A stretch of DNA of 64,000 nucleotides from positions 514 to 64,513 of the forward strand of contig ONAZ01000003.1 of assembly GCA_900315945.1 (NCBI GenBank). Direction: 5' to 3'. The notes under the pieces were generated by a model that had not been told where the DNA came from, did no database searches, and was given only the letters and a program-made list of their open reading frames with translations. Of this stretch, positions 34,080-43,968 are shown one piece after another (position 1 is the first letter of the stretch; the number at the start of each line of letters is the position of its first letter). This stretch comes from an uncultured Lachnospiraceae bacterium. Its GTDB lineage: Bacteria > Bacillota > Clostridia > Lachnospirales > Lachnospiraceae. A program made the translations under genes and the position numbers.

Positions 34080-35567
34080 ATGAAAACAATTCTAAGTGCA
34101 GAAGAAATGAAAAAATGTGATTATAATACTATTAATTATTATGGCATCAAATCATCTACTCTTATGGAGAGAGCATCTTTAAGTGTTTTCTCTGTATTAA
34201 GTGATTTTATTAATTATAATAATAAGATTCTAGTATTTGTTGGAACGGGTAATAATGGTGGTGATGGTGTATGTCTTGCAAGACTCCTTCATAATTATGA
34301 TTTCAATGTATCTATTCTTTTGTGCGGCGATGAAGATAAGTTCTCTCCTGATTTGATAGAACAATTAGAAATTAGTAGAAAATATGACATCAAAGAAGTT
34401 GATGTAGATTGCATTGATGAATATGATGTTTTTATTGATGCAATTCTGGGAATTGGTTTATCTAAGGATGTTACTGGTGAATATGCAAGATTTGTAACAG
34501 CATTTAACAAAGCAAATGGTTTTAAAATGGCAATAGATATTCCTAGCGGTATTAATACTGATAATGGAAGTGTTATGGGTGTTGCTTGTAAGGTAAATGC
34601 TACTGTATCATTTAATTATAGAAAGCCAGGTCATCTGCTATATCCAGGAAGAGAATATGCTGGCAATACATTTATATGTGATATTGGTATTAATAGAAGA
34701 AGTTTCTTAGATGATATTGATCCATGCCTTTATTGTGTTGATGAGGAAGATATTAAAATACTTGATAATCGAAATGAAGATACTAACAAAGGAGATTATG
34801 GTAAGGTACTTGTTATAGCAGGTTCAAATGGAATGAGTGGTGCAGCATATCTTTGTGCTAAAGCTGCTCTTCGAACTGGTGCCGGTCTTGTTAAGATATA
34901 TACTACAAGCGATAATAGGACTATATTACAGTCACAATTTCCGGAGGCTATAGTTTCTTGTTATGATACATTTGATGAAATGTCTCTTATAAAGGAGATG
35001 GAATGGTCTACCGTCTGTGCTATTGGTCCAGGCATTTCCAAAAGTGATATTGCAAAAAATATAGTTGATTATGTTGTTAGAAGATATGACAAGCCCCTTG
35101 TTATAGATGCAGATGCAATTAATATAATTAGTAATAACAAATCAATCTTAAAGAATCATAATAATCAGATAATTATTACACCTCATCTTGGTGAAATGAA
35201 ACGATTAATAGGTGGAGAAATACCAGATATTAAAAATGATATGATTAACAAAGCATCTGATTGTACAAAGGAATATAATGTTATAACTGTACTTAAATCA
35301 GCGGCAACAGTTATATCATTAAAGGATAATACATTTATTAATACATCTGGTAATAATGGTATGGCAACTGCAGGAAGTGGTGATGTTCTGACAGGAATAA
35401 TTACTGGCCTTATTGCTAATAATATTAATCCTGAATATGCTGCTGTTCTGGGAGTATATTTACATGGACTATGTGGTGATAAAGCAAGTGAGAAATTAGG
35501 TGCACACTTTGTTAATGCTTCTGATATAATAGAAATGATAAGCGTTGTTTTGAAAGAAGGTTTTTAG
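34080..35567 (+). CDS. nnr: Bifunctional NAD(P)H-hydrate epimerase / ADP-dependent dehydratase
   Basis: 495 residues, two-domain repair enzyme. N-terminal YjeF epimerase domain (about 1-210) with 'VGTGNNGGDGVCLARLL' (about 56) and the Asp of 'DAILGIGLSKDVTGEY'. C-terminal carbohydrate-kinase-like dehydratase domain (about 225-490) with 'VIAGSNGMSGAAYLCAKAAL' and the nucleotide-binding 'NGMATAGSGDVLTGII' (about 423). Restores damaged NADHX/NADPHX. GAGG upstream of the ATG; alr follows after 3 bases, a frequent pairing in Firmicutes. Confidence 0.93.
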   Translation: MKTILSAEEMKKCDYNTINYYGIKSSTLMERASLSVFSVLSDFINYNNKILVFVGTGNNGGDGVCLARLLHNYDFNVSILLCGDEDKFSPDLIEQLEISRKYDIKEVDVDCIDEYDVFIDAILGIGLSKDVTGEYARFVTAFNKANGFKMAIDIPSGINTDNGSVMGVACKVNATVSFNYRKPGHLLYPGREYAGNTFICDIGINRRSFLDDIDPCLYCVDEEDIKILDNRNEDTNKGDYGKVLVIAGSNGMSGAAYLCAKAALRTGAGLVKIYTTSDNRTILQSQFPEAIVSCYDTFDEMSLIKEMEWSTVCAIGPGISKSDIAKNIVDYVVRRYDKPLVIDADAINIISNNKSILKNHNNQIIITPHLGEMKRLIGGEIPDIKNDMINKASDCTKEYNVITVLKSAATVISLKDNTFINTSGNNGMATAGSGDVLTGIITGLIANNINPEYAAVLGVYLHGLCGDKASEKLGAHFVNASDIIEMISVVLKEGF

Positions 35568-35570
35568 TAA

Positions 35571-36689
35571 ATGAACAAAGAAAGAGTATGTGCTTATATT
35601 GATCTTAACAATCTAAGACATAACATTGAAGAAATACATAAATGTAATCCTAATGCTGACATAATGTGTGTTATTAAAGCAGATGCTTATGGCCATGGCT
35701 CAGTAGAATTTGCTAAGATTCTTGAGAAGTATGATTATGTATATGGATTTGCCGTTGCTACATGTGATGAAGGTATTGAACTTAGAATTAATGGTATTAG
35801 AAAACCAATTCTTGTACTTGGTTATACATTCAAATCATCATATCATAGTATGATTACTTATTCTATTATGCCAACAATAATATCTTATGATATGGCTAAA
35901 GATTTTAATGATGAATGCGTTAAAATGAATTCCACCATAAATGTTCATATTAAGATTGATACAGGAATGGGACGAATAGGATACAGAGATAATGAAAAAG
36001 ATTTGTCTGAGATTTCTAGAATAAATGAACTTTCTAATCTTCATTTACAAGGAATATTTACTCATTTTGCTAAGGCGGATGAAACAGATCTTACTTATGC
36101 TAAGAAACAACTTGATACCTTTCATGATGTTGTTAATAAACTATCTGATAGAGGGATACAATTTGATATAGTTCATGCAGCTAATTCAGCTTCAATTATT
36201 CAATTTAAAGAAGCAGCTTTTGATATGGTTAGAGCTGGAATTATTCTATACGGATTATGGCCTTCAGATGAGGTGTCTCATCTTATTGATATTAGACCTA
36301 TTATGTCCATAAAAAGTCATGTTGTATTTGTTAAAGAAATAGAGAAGGGTGATTCTATAAGTTATGGTGGGACTTTTGTTGCACCTAAGAAGATGAAAGT
36401 CGCTACAATTCCTGTGGGATATGGTGATGGCTATTCTAGAGGGTTGTCTAACAAGGGATATGTCCTTATAAATGGACATAAGGCGCCTATACTTGGCAGA
36501 GTGTGTATGGATCAATTTATGGTTGATGTTACAGATGTAGAAGTGAATGTCCTTGATGAAGTTACACTTCTTGGAACAGATGGAGATTTGTCAATTACAA
36601 TGGAAGAACTTGGAGAATTGTCTGGCAGATTTAATTATGAATTTGCATGCGATATTGGCAAGAGAATACCTAGAGAATATATAGGATAG
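35571..36689 (+). CDS. alr: Alanine racemase
   Basis: 372 residues. PLP-dependent fold type III enzyme making D-alanine for peptidoglycan. PLP-binding Lys in 'VIKADAYGHGS' (about 38), catalytic Tyr in 'SYGGTFVAPKKMKVATIPVG' (about 264), and 'GRVCMDQFMVDVTD' (about 308). The start ATG is 3 bases after the nnr stop, with AGAAGG as ribosome binding site inside nnr, so the genes are coupled. Confidence 0.95.
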   Translation: MNKERVCAYIDLNNLRHNIEEIHKCNPNADIMCVIKADAYGHGSVEFAKILEKYDYVYGFAVATCDEGIELRINGIRKPILVLGYTFKSSYHSMITYSIMPTIISYDMAKDFNDECVKMNSTINVHIKIDTGMGRIGYRDNEKDLSEISRINELSNLHLQGIFTHFAKADETDLTYAKKQLDTFHDVVNKLSDRGIQFDIVHAANSASIIQFKEAAFDMVRAGIILYGLWPSDEVSHLIDIRPIMSIKSHVVFVKEIEKGDSISYGGTFVAPKKMKVATIPVGYGDGYSRGLSNKGYVLINGHKAPILGRVCMDQFMVDVTDVEVNVLDEVTLLGTDGDLSITMEELGELSGRFNYEFACDIGKRIPREYIG

Positions 36690-36698
36690 GAGTTTGCA

Positions 36699-37529
36699 TT
36701 GGCTAAGGGTAAGAAATTATTTAAACTATTAAAAAGAGACGATAATAGTTCAGAAGAATTAATAGAAGTCGTTAACGAGAGCCATGAGAAGGGTGTGCTT
36801 AATACAAATGAAGCTGATATGATCCAAAACATTGTTGAACTTCGTAATAAAGATGCGAAGGATGTTATGGTTCATAGAAAAAATGTTGTTGCCCTTGATG
36901 GTAAAATGACAATTATAGAAACAATTGAATTTATTAATGAGAATAGCTTTTCCAGATATCCTGTCTATCTTGATGATATTGATGATATTATTGGTAGCGT
37001 CCATATAAAACAACTACTTAAGTATGTAGATGATTCTAAGAATCTTAATAAAAGACTTCAGGATGTTGATGGTCTTATTAGAGAAATTGATTTTGTGCCA
37101 GAGACTAATACTATTTATTCTCTATTTAATAGAATGAAGATTAAGAAGAATCACATTGCTATTGTTGTAGATGAATATGGTCAGACTTCAGGTATTATTA
37201 CAATGGAAGATATTCTAGAAGAAATTGTTGGTAATATTATAGATGAGAATGATACGGAGAAGGCTAATATTGTTGAACTTAAAGAAGGTGAATATAGGAT
37301 AGAAGGAATAACAAGTATTGAAGATGTAGAAGAATTACTTGGCATTCAAATTGATGGTGAATTTGAGACCCTTAATGGTTTCCTAACATATATGAATGGC
37401 AAAATTCCATCTGACAATTCAACATTTCTTGTTAAGGCATATGGATATAAATTCCAGGTGATTGATGTAAAAAACAAAGTTATTCAAGATGTTAAAGTAT
37501 CAAAACTTGATAAGAGTAGCGATAAATGA
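36699..37529 (+). CDS. CBS-pair / CorC-HlyC domain protein (no membrane domain)
   Basis: 276 residues from a TTG start at 36699, the only candidate placed correctly after AGGAG. Two CBS domains (about 60-185: 'VMVHRKNVVALDG', 'HIAIVVDEYGQTSGIITMEDILEEIVG') and a C-terminal CorC/HlyC transporter-associated domain (about 200-270, 'EYRIEGITSIEDVEELLG'). The N-terminal DUF21 membrane domain of full-length hemolysin-C-type proteins is absent, so this is the short, soluble CorC-like form. CBS pairs bind adenosine nucleotides; the family is linked to Mg/Co tolerance. Ten bases after alr. Confidence 0.88.
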   Translation: MAKGKKLFKLLKRDDNSSEELIEVVNESHEKGVLNTNEADMIQNIVELRNKDAKDVMVHRKNVVALDGKMTIIETIEFINENSFSRYPVYLDDIDDIIGSVHIKQLLKYVDDSKNLNKRLQDVDGLIREIDFVPETNTIYSLFNRMKIKKNHIAIVVDEYGQTSGIITMEDILEEIVGNIIDENDTEKANIVELKEGEYRIEGITSIEDVEELLGIQIDGEFETLNGFLTYMNGKIPSDNSTFLVKAYGYKFQVIDVKNKVIQDVKVSKLDKSSDK

Positions 37530-37570
37530 TAATATTTTATGTATAAATGTGAAAAGAGGTAATAGATTAA

Positions 37571-38305
37571 ATGTCAGGACATTCTAAATTTTCTAATATT
37601 AAGCACAAAAAAGAAAAGAATGATGCTGCAAAAGGCAAAATATTTACAGTTATAGGAAGAGAAATAGCAGTTGCAGTTAAGGAAGGTGGACCAGACCCAG
37701 CAAATAATAATAAATTAAGAGATGTTATTGCGAAAGCCAAAGCTAATAATATGCCTAATGATACAATAGAGAGAGGTATTAAGAAGGCAGCTGGTGATGG
37801 TAATGCAGTTAATTATGAATCATGTACTTATGAAGGATATGGTCCTAGTGGTACAGCGATTATTGTAAAGTGTCTTACAGATAATAAGAATCGTACTGCT
37901 GCAAATGTAAGGAATGCTTTCACAAAAGGTCATGGAAGCATAGGCACACAAGGTTGTGTATCATTTATGTTTGATGAGAAAGGTCAGATTCTAATTGATA
38001 AAGAAGAATGTGATATGGATGCAGATGATCTTATGATGCTTGCACTTGATGCTGGGGCAGAAGACTTTAATGAAGAAGATGATAGCTTCGAGATATTTAC
38101 TGCACCTAATGATTTCTCTAGTGTAAGAGAGGCTTTAGAGAAGGAAGGAATCAAGATGGCTGATGCTAATGTTAGTATGATTCCACAAAACTATGTTACA
38201 TTAACTACAGAAGAAGAACTTTGGGATATCAATAAGATTCTTGAATTGTTAGATGAGGAAGATGATGTCCAGGAAGTATTTCATAATTTCGTTACAGAAG
38301 AATAG
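37571..38305 (+). CDS. YebC/PmpR family protein
   Basis: 244 residues. Starts '[20 protein letters not shown]', the signature N-terminus of YebC, with '[12 protein letters not shown]' (about 74), '[19 protein letters not shown]' and '[14 protein letters not shown]' in domain order. Long described as a transcription regulator; recent work on the family also links YebC to relief of ribosome stalling at proline stretches. Cytoplasmic. GAGG upstream; glgA follows after 35 bases. Confidence 0.94.
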   Translation: MSGHSKFSNIKHKKEKNDAAKGKIFTVIGREIAVAVKEGGPDPANNNKLRDVIAKAKANNMPNDTIERGIKKAAGDGNAVNYESCTYEGYGPSGTAIIVKCLTDNKNRTAANVRNAFTKGHGSIGTQGCVSFMFDEKGQILIDKEECDMDADDLMMLALDAGAEDFNEEDDSFEIFTAPNDFSSVREALEKEGIKMADANVSMIPQNYVTLTTEEELWDINKILELLDEEDDVQEVFHNFVTEE

Positions 38306-38340
38306 ATTTATTCTAAATAAACAGCAGAAGGAGAATTACT

Positions 38341-39792
38341 ATGAGAAAGATTTTGTATGCTGCTAGCGAATGCGTACCATTCGTAAAAACTGGGGGACTT
38401 GCAGACGTTGTTGGAGCGCTGCCTAAAGAATTCGATAAGAAGGATTGGGATATAAGAGTTGTACTTCCTAATTATACTTGTATTCCACCAGAGTTTAGAG
38501 ATAAGTTCGAATATGTAACTAATTTCTATATGGGAATGGGTCATCTTATTGGTGAGAAATATGTTGGTATCTTTAAATATGAATACCAGAATATAACATA
38601 TTATTTTATTGATAACCTAGAGTATTTTGAATGCTTCTATCCATATGGTGATGTTAGATATGATATGGAGAAATTCACTTACTTTGATAAGGCTGTTCTT
38701 TCAATGCTTCCTGTTATTGATTTTAAGCCTGACCTTATTCATTGCCATGATTGGCAGACAGGTCTAATTCCAGTGTATCTTAAGAATGAGTTCCAGAGCA
38801 ATCAATTCTTCTGGGGTATTAAGTCAATTATGACTATTCATAATCTTAAATTCCAGGGTGTATGGGATGTTGAGACATTACAAGGTCTTTCTGGACTTTC
38901 AGCAGATCTCTTTACTGCTGATAAATTAGAGTTTAATAAAGGTGGTAATATGCTTAAAGGTGGTCTTGTATATGCCGACTATATTACTACTGTAAGTAAG
39001 ACTTATGCAGATGAAATTCAGATGCCTTATTATGGTGAAGGACTTGATGGACTTCTTTCTGCAAGACATTTTGATATGCAGGGTATTCTTAATGGTATTG
39101 ATTATGAGATGTATAATCCAGATACAGATAATCGTATCTATAAGAATTTCAATGTTGATAATTTCAGAACAAATAAGAAAGAGAACAAAGAGAAGTTACA
39201 GGAAGAACTAGGACTTACTGTTGATAAGAAGAAGTATATGATAGGTCTTATATCAAGACTTACTGATCAAAAAGGTCTAGATCTTATTAATTATGCGATT
39301 GAAGGTATAGTTGATGAATTTACACAATTTGTAATTATAGGAACAGGTGAGTCTCGTTATGAGAATATGTTCCGTCATTATGCATGGAAATATCCTGATA
39401 GGATTTCTGCTAATATTTGTTATAACGAAGATTTAGCCAGAAAACTTTATGCAAGTGCAGATGCATTTCTTATGCCTTCAAGATTTGAGCCTTGTGGACT
39501 TACTCAGTTAATATCATTTAGATATGGAACGGTTCCAATTGTAAGAGAGACAGGTGGACTCAAAGATACTGTTGAAGCATACAACGAATATGAACATACT
39601 GGTGATGGATTTTCATTTACTAATTATAATGGTGATGAACTTCTTAATACTATCAATTATTCAAAACATATTTTCTTTGATAAGAAAGTTCAATGGAATA
39701 AGATGGTTGAGCGCGGTATGAATAAAGATTATTCTTGGAATGCGTCTAAATTTAATTATGAAGGCCTATATAATCATTTAATAGGTGCTTAA
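38341..39792 (+). CDS. glgA: Glycogen synthase (ADP-glucose)
   Basis: 483 residues, GT5 family. N-terminal ADP-glucose site 'VKTGGLADVVGALPKE' (Lys about 15), 'CHDWQTGLIPVYL' (about 139), and the C-terminal 'MPSRFEPCGLTQLISFRYG' (about 378, catalytic Glu) followed by 'GGLKDTVEAY'. Extends alpha-1,4-glucan for glycogen storage. No other glg genes are adjacent. AAGGAG upstream. Confidence 0.94.
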   Translation: MRKILYAASECVPFVKTGGLADVVGALPKEFDKKDWDIRVVLPNYTCIPPEFRDKFEYVTNFYMGMGHLIGEKYVGIFKYEYQNITYYFIDNLEYFECFYPYGDVRYDMEKFTYFDKAVLSMLPVIDFKPDLIHCHDWQTGLIPVYLKNEFQSNQFFWGIKSIMTIHNLKFQGVWDVETLQGLSGLSADLFTADKLEFNKGGNMLKGGLVYADYITTVSKTYADEIQMPYYGEGLDGLLSARHFDMQGILNGIDYEMYNPDTDNRIYKNFNVDNFRTNKKENKEKLQEELGLTVDKKKYMIGLISRLTDQKGLDLINYAIEGIVDEFTQFVIIGTGESRYENMFRHYAWKYPDRISANICYNEDLARKLYASADAFLMPSRFEPCGLTQLISFRYGTVPIVRETGGLKDTVEAYNEYEHTGDGFSFTNYNGDELLNTINYSKHIFFDKKVQWNKMVERGMNKDYSWNASKFNYEGLYNHLIGA

Positions 39793-39798
39793 GTGTGT

Positions 39799-39823
39799 AA
39801 ATCCCGTCTTTATGGCGGGATTT
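39799..39823 (+). terminator. Rho-independent terminator after glgA
   Basis: Ten-bp stem AAATCCCGTC (39799-39808) / GGCGGGATTT (39814-39823), with one G-T pair and a 5-base loop. The T tract is weak (TTTGTGTATTTT). Confidence 0.65.
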
Positions 39824-39874
39824 GTGTATTTTCACAATAAATAAAGGATAAATGTTTAATTATTAGTAAGAATG

Positions 39875-39883
39875 TGCTATATT
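39875..39883 (+). promoter_or_regulatory. Possible extended -10 promoter of the dehydratase cluster
   Basis: TGCTATATT (extended -10 TGN-TATATT, -10 box at 39878-39883), about 55 bases before the first dehydratase gene. The -35 region (TTTAAT near 39855) is poor. Plausible start of the long 39.9-51.2 kb transcription unit. Confidence 0.4.
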
Positions 39884-39937
39884 ATATGTTATAGGGGAAG
39901 GTTATTTTTTTAACAAGTTAAAAAGGGGGGAGTGAAC

Positions 39938-41131
39938 ATGCGAGATCTTAAGCATTTGATTTGGTTTGAAGATTTGCTTCAAGAGGCAAATAACGAACTT
40001 GTACAACAGGCTAAAAAAGATGGCAAACGCGCACTTGGTTATACCTGTTATTTTATGCCGGAAGTATTACTTGATCTTCCAGGATGTTTTTCTGTGAGAC
40101 TTCGTGCTCCACGAAGTACTAGTCCCGATATTGCAACGTATTATATGAGTAATCGTACATGTATGTATGGTCGCTGTCTGTTAGAGCGTGCCCTAGAAGG
40201 TGGTTTCAACTTTCTAGATGCGCAGATGGCTACTGAGACTTGTACGGTTACTTGTCGTTTTCAGGAACATTTACAGATGATGGATGTTATTCAAAGTCCA
40301 GATTTCTTCTGTGAATTTACTGATGTTCCATTTAAGAAGAATAAGAATTCTATAGATCATTTCGAGACACAGCTTAAGGAACATGTTCTTAATCCTTTAA
40401 AAGAGCATTTCGGTATTGATGTTTCTGATGAAGCTATAATGAAATCTATTAATGAGCATAATGAACTATGCCGTCTAATTAAAGAAATAGGAGAATACAG
40501 AAAGAAAGAGAATCCTGTAATTACTGGTTATGAATTCCAGTTAATTATGCTTGTATCATTATGTTGTCCTAAATATCTTATTATTCCTAAGATTAAGGAA
40601 GTATTAGAAGATCTTAAGACGAGAGTTCCAGATGAAAAGAATCCATATAGAGTAAGAGTTGTATTTGCAGGTTCTGAGAATGATGATCCTGATTTTACAA
40701 AACTGATTGAAGAATGTGGTGCCCTTGTTGTAGCAGATCGTCATTGCTATGGCTCACTTCCAGGACGAGAAGAAATAGATATTAGAGAAGGCGAGACACC
40801 TCTTAGAGCTGTTGCTAGACATTACTTAGAATATAATGAGTGTTGTAGATTTATGGAACAGCATACAATGAGAGAGAGAAAAGATTATATTGCTAATCTG
40901 GTAAAGGAATATAAAGCAGATGGAATTATTGTTGAATCAATGAAGTTCTGTGAATATTGGAGTTATGAAAGAACTATTGATACTCTTATATTCCCAAGAG
41001 ACTATGGAGTTCCTACCTGTTCAATTGAGAAGGAATATGTTAATAATGCAGTTGGACAGCTTAGAACACGTTTCCAGGCATTTATTGAAAGCATAGAGTT
41101 GAAACAACTTCATGCAGATTCTGAGACGTAG
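39938..41131 (+). CDS. 2-hydroxyacyl-CoA dehydratase-family protein, smaller subunit, module 1
   Basis: About 397 residues from ATG 39938, behind a run of AAGGGGGGAG; a GTG 6 bases upstream lies in that site. HGD-D/BcrB-C-like fold (PF06050). Cys residues at expected cluster positions: 'GYTCYFMPE' (about 35), 'SNRTCMYGRC' (about 71-76) and 'TETCTVTCR' (about 96-100). C-terminal half has 'VFAGSENDDPDF' and 'DGIIVESMKFCEYWSYE'. The family carries [4Fe-4S] or double-cubane clusters and uses ATP-driven electrons for difficult reductions or dehydrations. It pairs with the large subunit 10 bases downstream and resembles the module 2 protein at 43969. Confidence 0.85.
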   Translation: MRDLKHLIWFEDLLQEANNELVQQAKKDGKRALGYTCYFMPEVLLDLPGCFSVRLRAPRSTSPDIATYYMSNRTCMYGRCLLERALEGGFNFLDAQMATETCTVTCRFQEHLQMMDVIQSPDFFCEFTDVPFKKNKNSIDHFETQLKEHVLNPLKEHFGIDVSDEAIMKSINEHNELCRLIKEIGEYRKKENPVITGYEFQLIMLVSLCCPKYLIIPKIKEVLEDLKTRVPDEKNPYRVRVVFAGSENDDPDFTKLIEECGALVVADRHCYGSLPGREEIDIREGETPLRAVARHYLEYNECCRFMEQHTMRERKDYIANLVKEYKADGIIVESMKFCEYWSYERTIDTLIFPRDYGVPTCSIEKEYVNNAVGQLRTRFQAFIESIELKQLHADSET

Positions 41132-41141
41132 GAGGTGTGAT

Positions 41142-42881
41142 ATGAAGAATTTCAATGTTAAGGGTTTTTTGAATCAATTCACCGGTGTACAAGCTGGCAA
41201 GAAAGTTGTAAAAGATGCAAAATCAGGCGTTATTTCAGATAAAAGAGATGAGTTACATTCATCAATAAGTGACAAGAGAAAAGACTTCGATTTGAAGAAG
41301 ACTCTTCGAGATTTTTGGTATGGTAAACCTCACGGCGAGAGACGTCTTGGAGATTTATATATTGGTAATACAGGTCTATATAAGCATCGTGAATGGCGTG
41401 GTGTCAAAGATACTATGTATTATTTTAATATGATTTGGCTATATAACTATATTAATATGGTTAAAGATATTTTTAAAGGTGATGAGCCACTTACTTTCTT
41501 CAAAGGAGTACTTCGTTATCGTTGGTTGGGACAGACATACCTTTCTGTTATGCATTGGTTCGACAGAGGTCTGGAAGGTCTTCGTGGTGAGGCACTTAAA
41601 GCTTCTGCATGGCATTATCGTGCTATGGTAAGTGAGACTATTCGACAGTTTATGAGAATGTTCTCATCTGATAAGAAATTACATCTTGGTGAGGCTAACG
41701 AGTATTGGTATAAGACAATTGCTCATGATGAGACAGTATCTGGTAATATCTTCTATGGTTGGAGAGATAGATTTGATGATGTAGCTCTTCAGATGATACC
41801 TTATTTCGTATCATGCCATGTAAATAATAAGACTGTTCTTAATTATATTGATGCAATGCAGTCTATAGGACTTCCTGCTGATCCATGTCCAATGTGTCAG
41901 GCAGAGTCTGGTATATTCGTTCTTGATGATTACCCAGATTATAGTCCTGTAATGGTAACAAGTAATGAAGCTTGTGATGGTTCTGTTGCAACTTCAATTA
42001 TTACTGATTGGTTTTTGGATAGACCACTTTTTGCAATGCCTCAGCCTATGAGATTTGATGATCCTTTAGTACATAAGCATTGTATGGAAGAGATAGAAGA
42101 GTGCTGGAAGTTTATTGAGAAAGAGACAGGCGAACCATTTAATTGGGAAGTATTTAAGAAACATGCCGAAGCTCAGAATGAACTTACATTATTTGAACGT
42201 GAGAAGTGGGATGTTGCAGCTAATACACCATATTATCCTATTAATGGTGTTGCACAGGCTCTTTATCGTATCTACTATTCACAAGATGGTGATAGAGAAA
42301 TCTGGCATGAAACTGACGCACATGTTAAGAAGATAATGGAGAAATGTGTAGAACAAAAAATCGAAACATTTCCAAATACACGTCATCGTGCCATTGCATG
42401 GTCATGCGCACCTCTTTATTATTCTAACTGGTGTACATGGGCATACAACTGTTGGGGAATTAATACTGTTATTAATATGGATTCTCTTATGTTTGACCAG
42501 ACAATCCGTACTGATACATATGAACATGCATTAGATGATCTTGCTAGATATAACGAGCTTGCACCTATGCGTTCTATGGCTGTTGGTGGACATGAACATA
42601 TATTCCAACTCTGGGAATACATGGAGAAATTCAATTGTGATATGGTTATTATGTATGATCAGTTGCAGTGTAAAGGAATGCAGGGTATTAAGGGTATGTT
42701 CGAGGATGAATTTAGAAAGAGAAATATTCATGCTATATGGGTTCCTCATGCACTACCTGATAAACGTACTGTTTCTAGAAAAGAGATACGTTCAATAATT
42801 AATAATTATATGATTACAGTTATGAATGAAGAACCTCTTGATCCATCACTACTTGATTTTGATGATGATGAGAGTTGGTAA
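41142..42881 (+). CDS. 2-hydroxyacyl-CoA dehydratase-family protein, large subunit, module 1
   Basis: About 579 residues from ATG 41142, behind TAGGAGGTG. Longer than HgdA/HgdB/FldB (about 380-480), with an N-terminal extension of about 120 residues rich in basic and aromatic residues. Dehydratase core afterwards, with Cys at 'DPCPMCQAESG' (about 248-251), 'NEACDGSVATS' (about 277), 'AWSCAPLYYSNWC' and 'QLQCKGM' (about 511). C-terminus is the conserved 'LDPSLLDFDDDESW'. Partner of the 39938 protein. The substrate cannot be inferred. A paralogue lies at 45168. Confidence 0.82.
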   Translation: MKNFNVKGFLNQFTGVQAGKKVVKDAKSGVISDKRDELHSSISDKRKDFDLKKTLRDFWYGKPHGERRLGDLYIGNTGLYKHREWRGVKDTMYYFNMIWLYNYINMVKDIFKGDEPLTFFKGVLRYRWLGQTYLSVMHWFDRGLEGLRGEALKASAWHYRAMVSETIRQFMRMFSSDKKLHLGEANEYWYKTIAHDETVSGNIFYGWRDRFDDVALQMIPYFVSCHVNNKTVLNYIDAMQSIGLPADPCPMCQAESGIFVLDDYPDYSPVMVTSNEACDGSVATSIITDWFLDRPLFAMPQPMRFDDPLVHKHCMEEIEECWKFIEKETGEPFNWEVFKKHAEAQNELTLFEREKWDVAANTPYYPINGVAQALYRIYYSQDGDREIWHETDAHVKKIMEKCVEQKIETFPNTRHRAIAWSCAPLYYSNWCTWAYNCWGINTVINMDSLMFDQTIRTDTYEHALDDLARYNELAPMRSMAVGGHEHIFQLWEYMEKFNCDMVIMYDQLQCKGMQGIKGMFEDEFRKRNIHAIWVPHALPDKRTVSRKEIRSIINNYMITVMNEEPLDPSLLDFDDDESW

Positions 42882-42908
42882 ACGTGTATATTTGGAGGAG
42901 TATATATT

Positions 42909-43136
42909 ATGAAAAAATTCATTATTACTTTATTAAAAATATGTGGTATTTCATATGTTATACTATTTATTGTATTCTACTTCGATTTAGATGGAAAATT
43001 TTTATATTACATCTGGGAGCCTAATGCGGTAACAAGGTATGACAAGATGAAGAGAAAAGATAATCTTAAGACACCATACAAGAAGAAAGATAATGTTATG
43101 TCTGATTCTGAGGTGGAGAAGAGAGCAATAAAATAA
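42909..43136 (+). CDS. Small single-membrane-span protein, module 1
   Basis: 75 residues. Hydrophobic segment 4-26 ('IITLLKICGISYVILFIVFY'), then 'FDLDGKF...W' and a basic C-terminus with 'KMKRKD' and 'KKKD'. No known domain. GGAGGAG lies upstream; the ATG is 27 bases after the large-subunit stop, and the CooC-type gene follows at once. A 51-residue protein at 47812 has a similar layout (membrane span, F-I-V-x-F, D-x-K, W, Arg/Asp/Lys tail), so each dehydratase module seems to carry one. Possibly anchors the complex at the membrane (inference). Confidence 0.7.
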   Translation: MKKFIITLLKICGISYVILFIVFYFDLDGKFLYYIWEPNAVTRYDKMKRKDNLKTPYKKKDNVMSDSEVEKRAIK

Positions 43137-43150
43137 AGGAGTAATTGAAA

Positions 43151-43912
43151 ATGAGTGACAAATCTACAGTGATTGCACTTGCCGGTAAAGGTGGAGTTGG
43201 TAAGACATCTCTTTCAGCAGCAATTGTTCGTATTCTTACAGAAGAGAAAAAAGACAAAAAAATTCTTGCTATTGATGCAGATCCTGCAATTGGTTTATCA
43301 GTTGCATTAGGTGTTGATGTGGCAGAGACACTTGATGATATTCGTCTTCAAGTTGCAAAGGATGTAACGGAAGGTTTATCTGAGACTCAGGATATTCTTG
43401 CTGAAGCAAAATTTAGATTACTTGATGCTATGAATGAGGATAGGGGCTTTGCTTTTCTGGCAATAGGAAGACCAGAAGCTGCTGGATGTTATTGCGCAAT
43501 CAATACATATCTTCGTCAGGTAATCAGTATGCTTGCAGATGAATTTGATTATGTTGTAATTGATGGTGAAGCAGGTATTGAACAGATTAACAGACGTGTT
43601 ATGGAGAAGGTTACACATTTACTTCTTGTATCTGATCAAAGTAGAAAAGGTATTGAAATTATTAAAACAATAGATAATGTATCTAAGGAATTAGTGATGG
43701 CTGAGAAAAGTGGTGCTATCCTTAATAGAATTCTTCATCCTGAGACTTTAGATGAAAGTATTCTTGATGGAATACCACTTCTATCAGTTATTGGTGCAGA
43801 TGATGTTCTTGTAGAAAATGATATCGAAGGAATGAGTTCTTTTGAATTACCTAATGATGCAAAGATTCTACAAGGTGCAAGAGATGCCCTTAGTAAACTT
43901 GGCGTTATCTAA
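43151..43912 (+). CDS. CooC-type ATPase (MinD/ArsA family nickel-insertion factor)
   Basis: 253 residues from ATG 43151, 9 bases after AAGGAG (the TTG at 43145 is too close). SIMIBI-class deviant Walker A 'AGKGGVGKTSLSAAIVRIL' at the N-terminus, 'AIDADPAIGLSVALG' (about 40), 'VVIDGEAGIEQINRR' Walker B-like, and 'GCYCAIN' (about 115). The C-x-C pair matches the metal-binding CXC of CooC, which inserts Ni into CO dehydrogenase. No catalytic CODH gene lies nearby, so here it may mature another metalloprotein, perhaps linked with the dehydratase modules or the ACS-like and CooT-like proteins downstream. Confidence 0.8.
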   Translation: MSDKSTVIALAGKGGVGKTSLSAAIVRILTEEKKDKKILAIDADPAIGLSVALGVDVAETLDDIRLQVAKDVTEGLSETQDILAEAKFRLLDAMNEDRGFAFLAIGRPEAAGCYCAINTYLRQVISMLADEFDYVVIDGEAGIEQINRRVMEKVTHLLLVSDQSRKGIEIIKTIDNVSKELVMAEKSGAILNRILHPETLDESILDGIPLLSVIGADDVLVENDIEGMSSFELPNDAKILQGARDALSKLGVI

Positions 43913-43968
43913 ATAATTATTTAATAGTAGGTGAAGGTAGTTTCTAATTAAAGAGAGGGGGGAAGAGC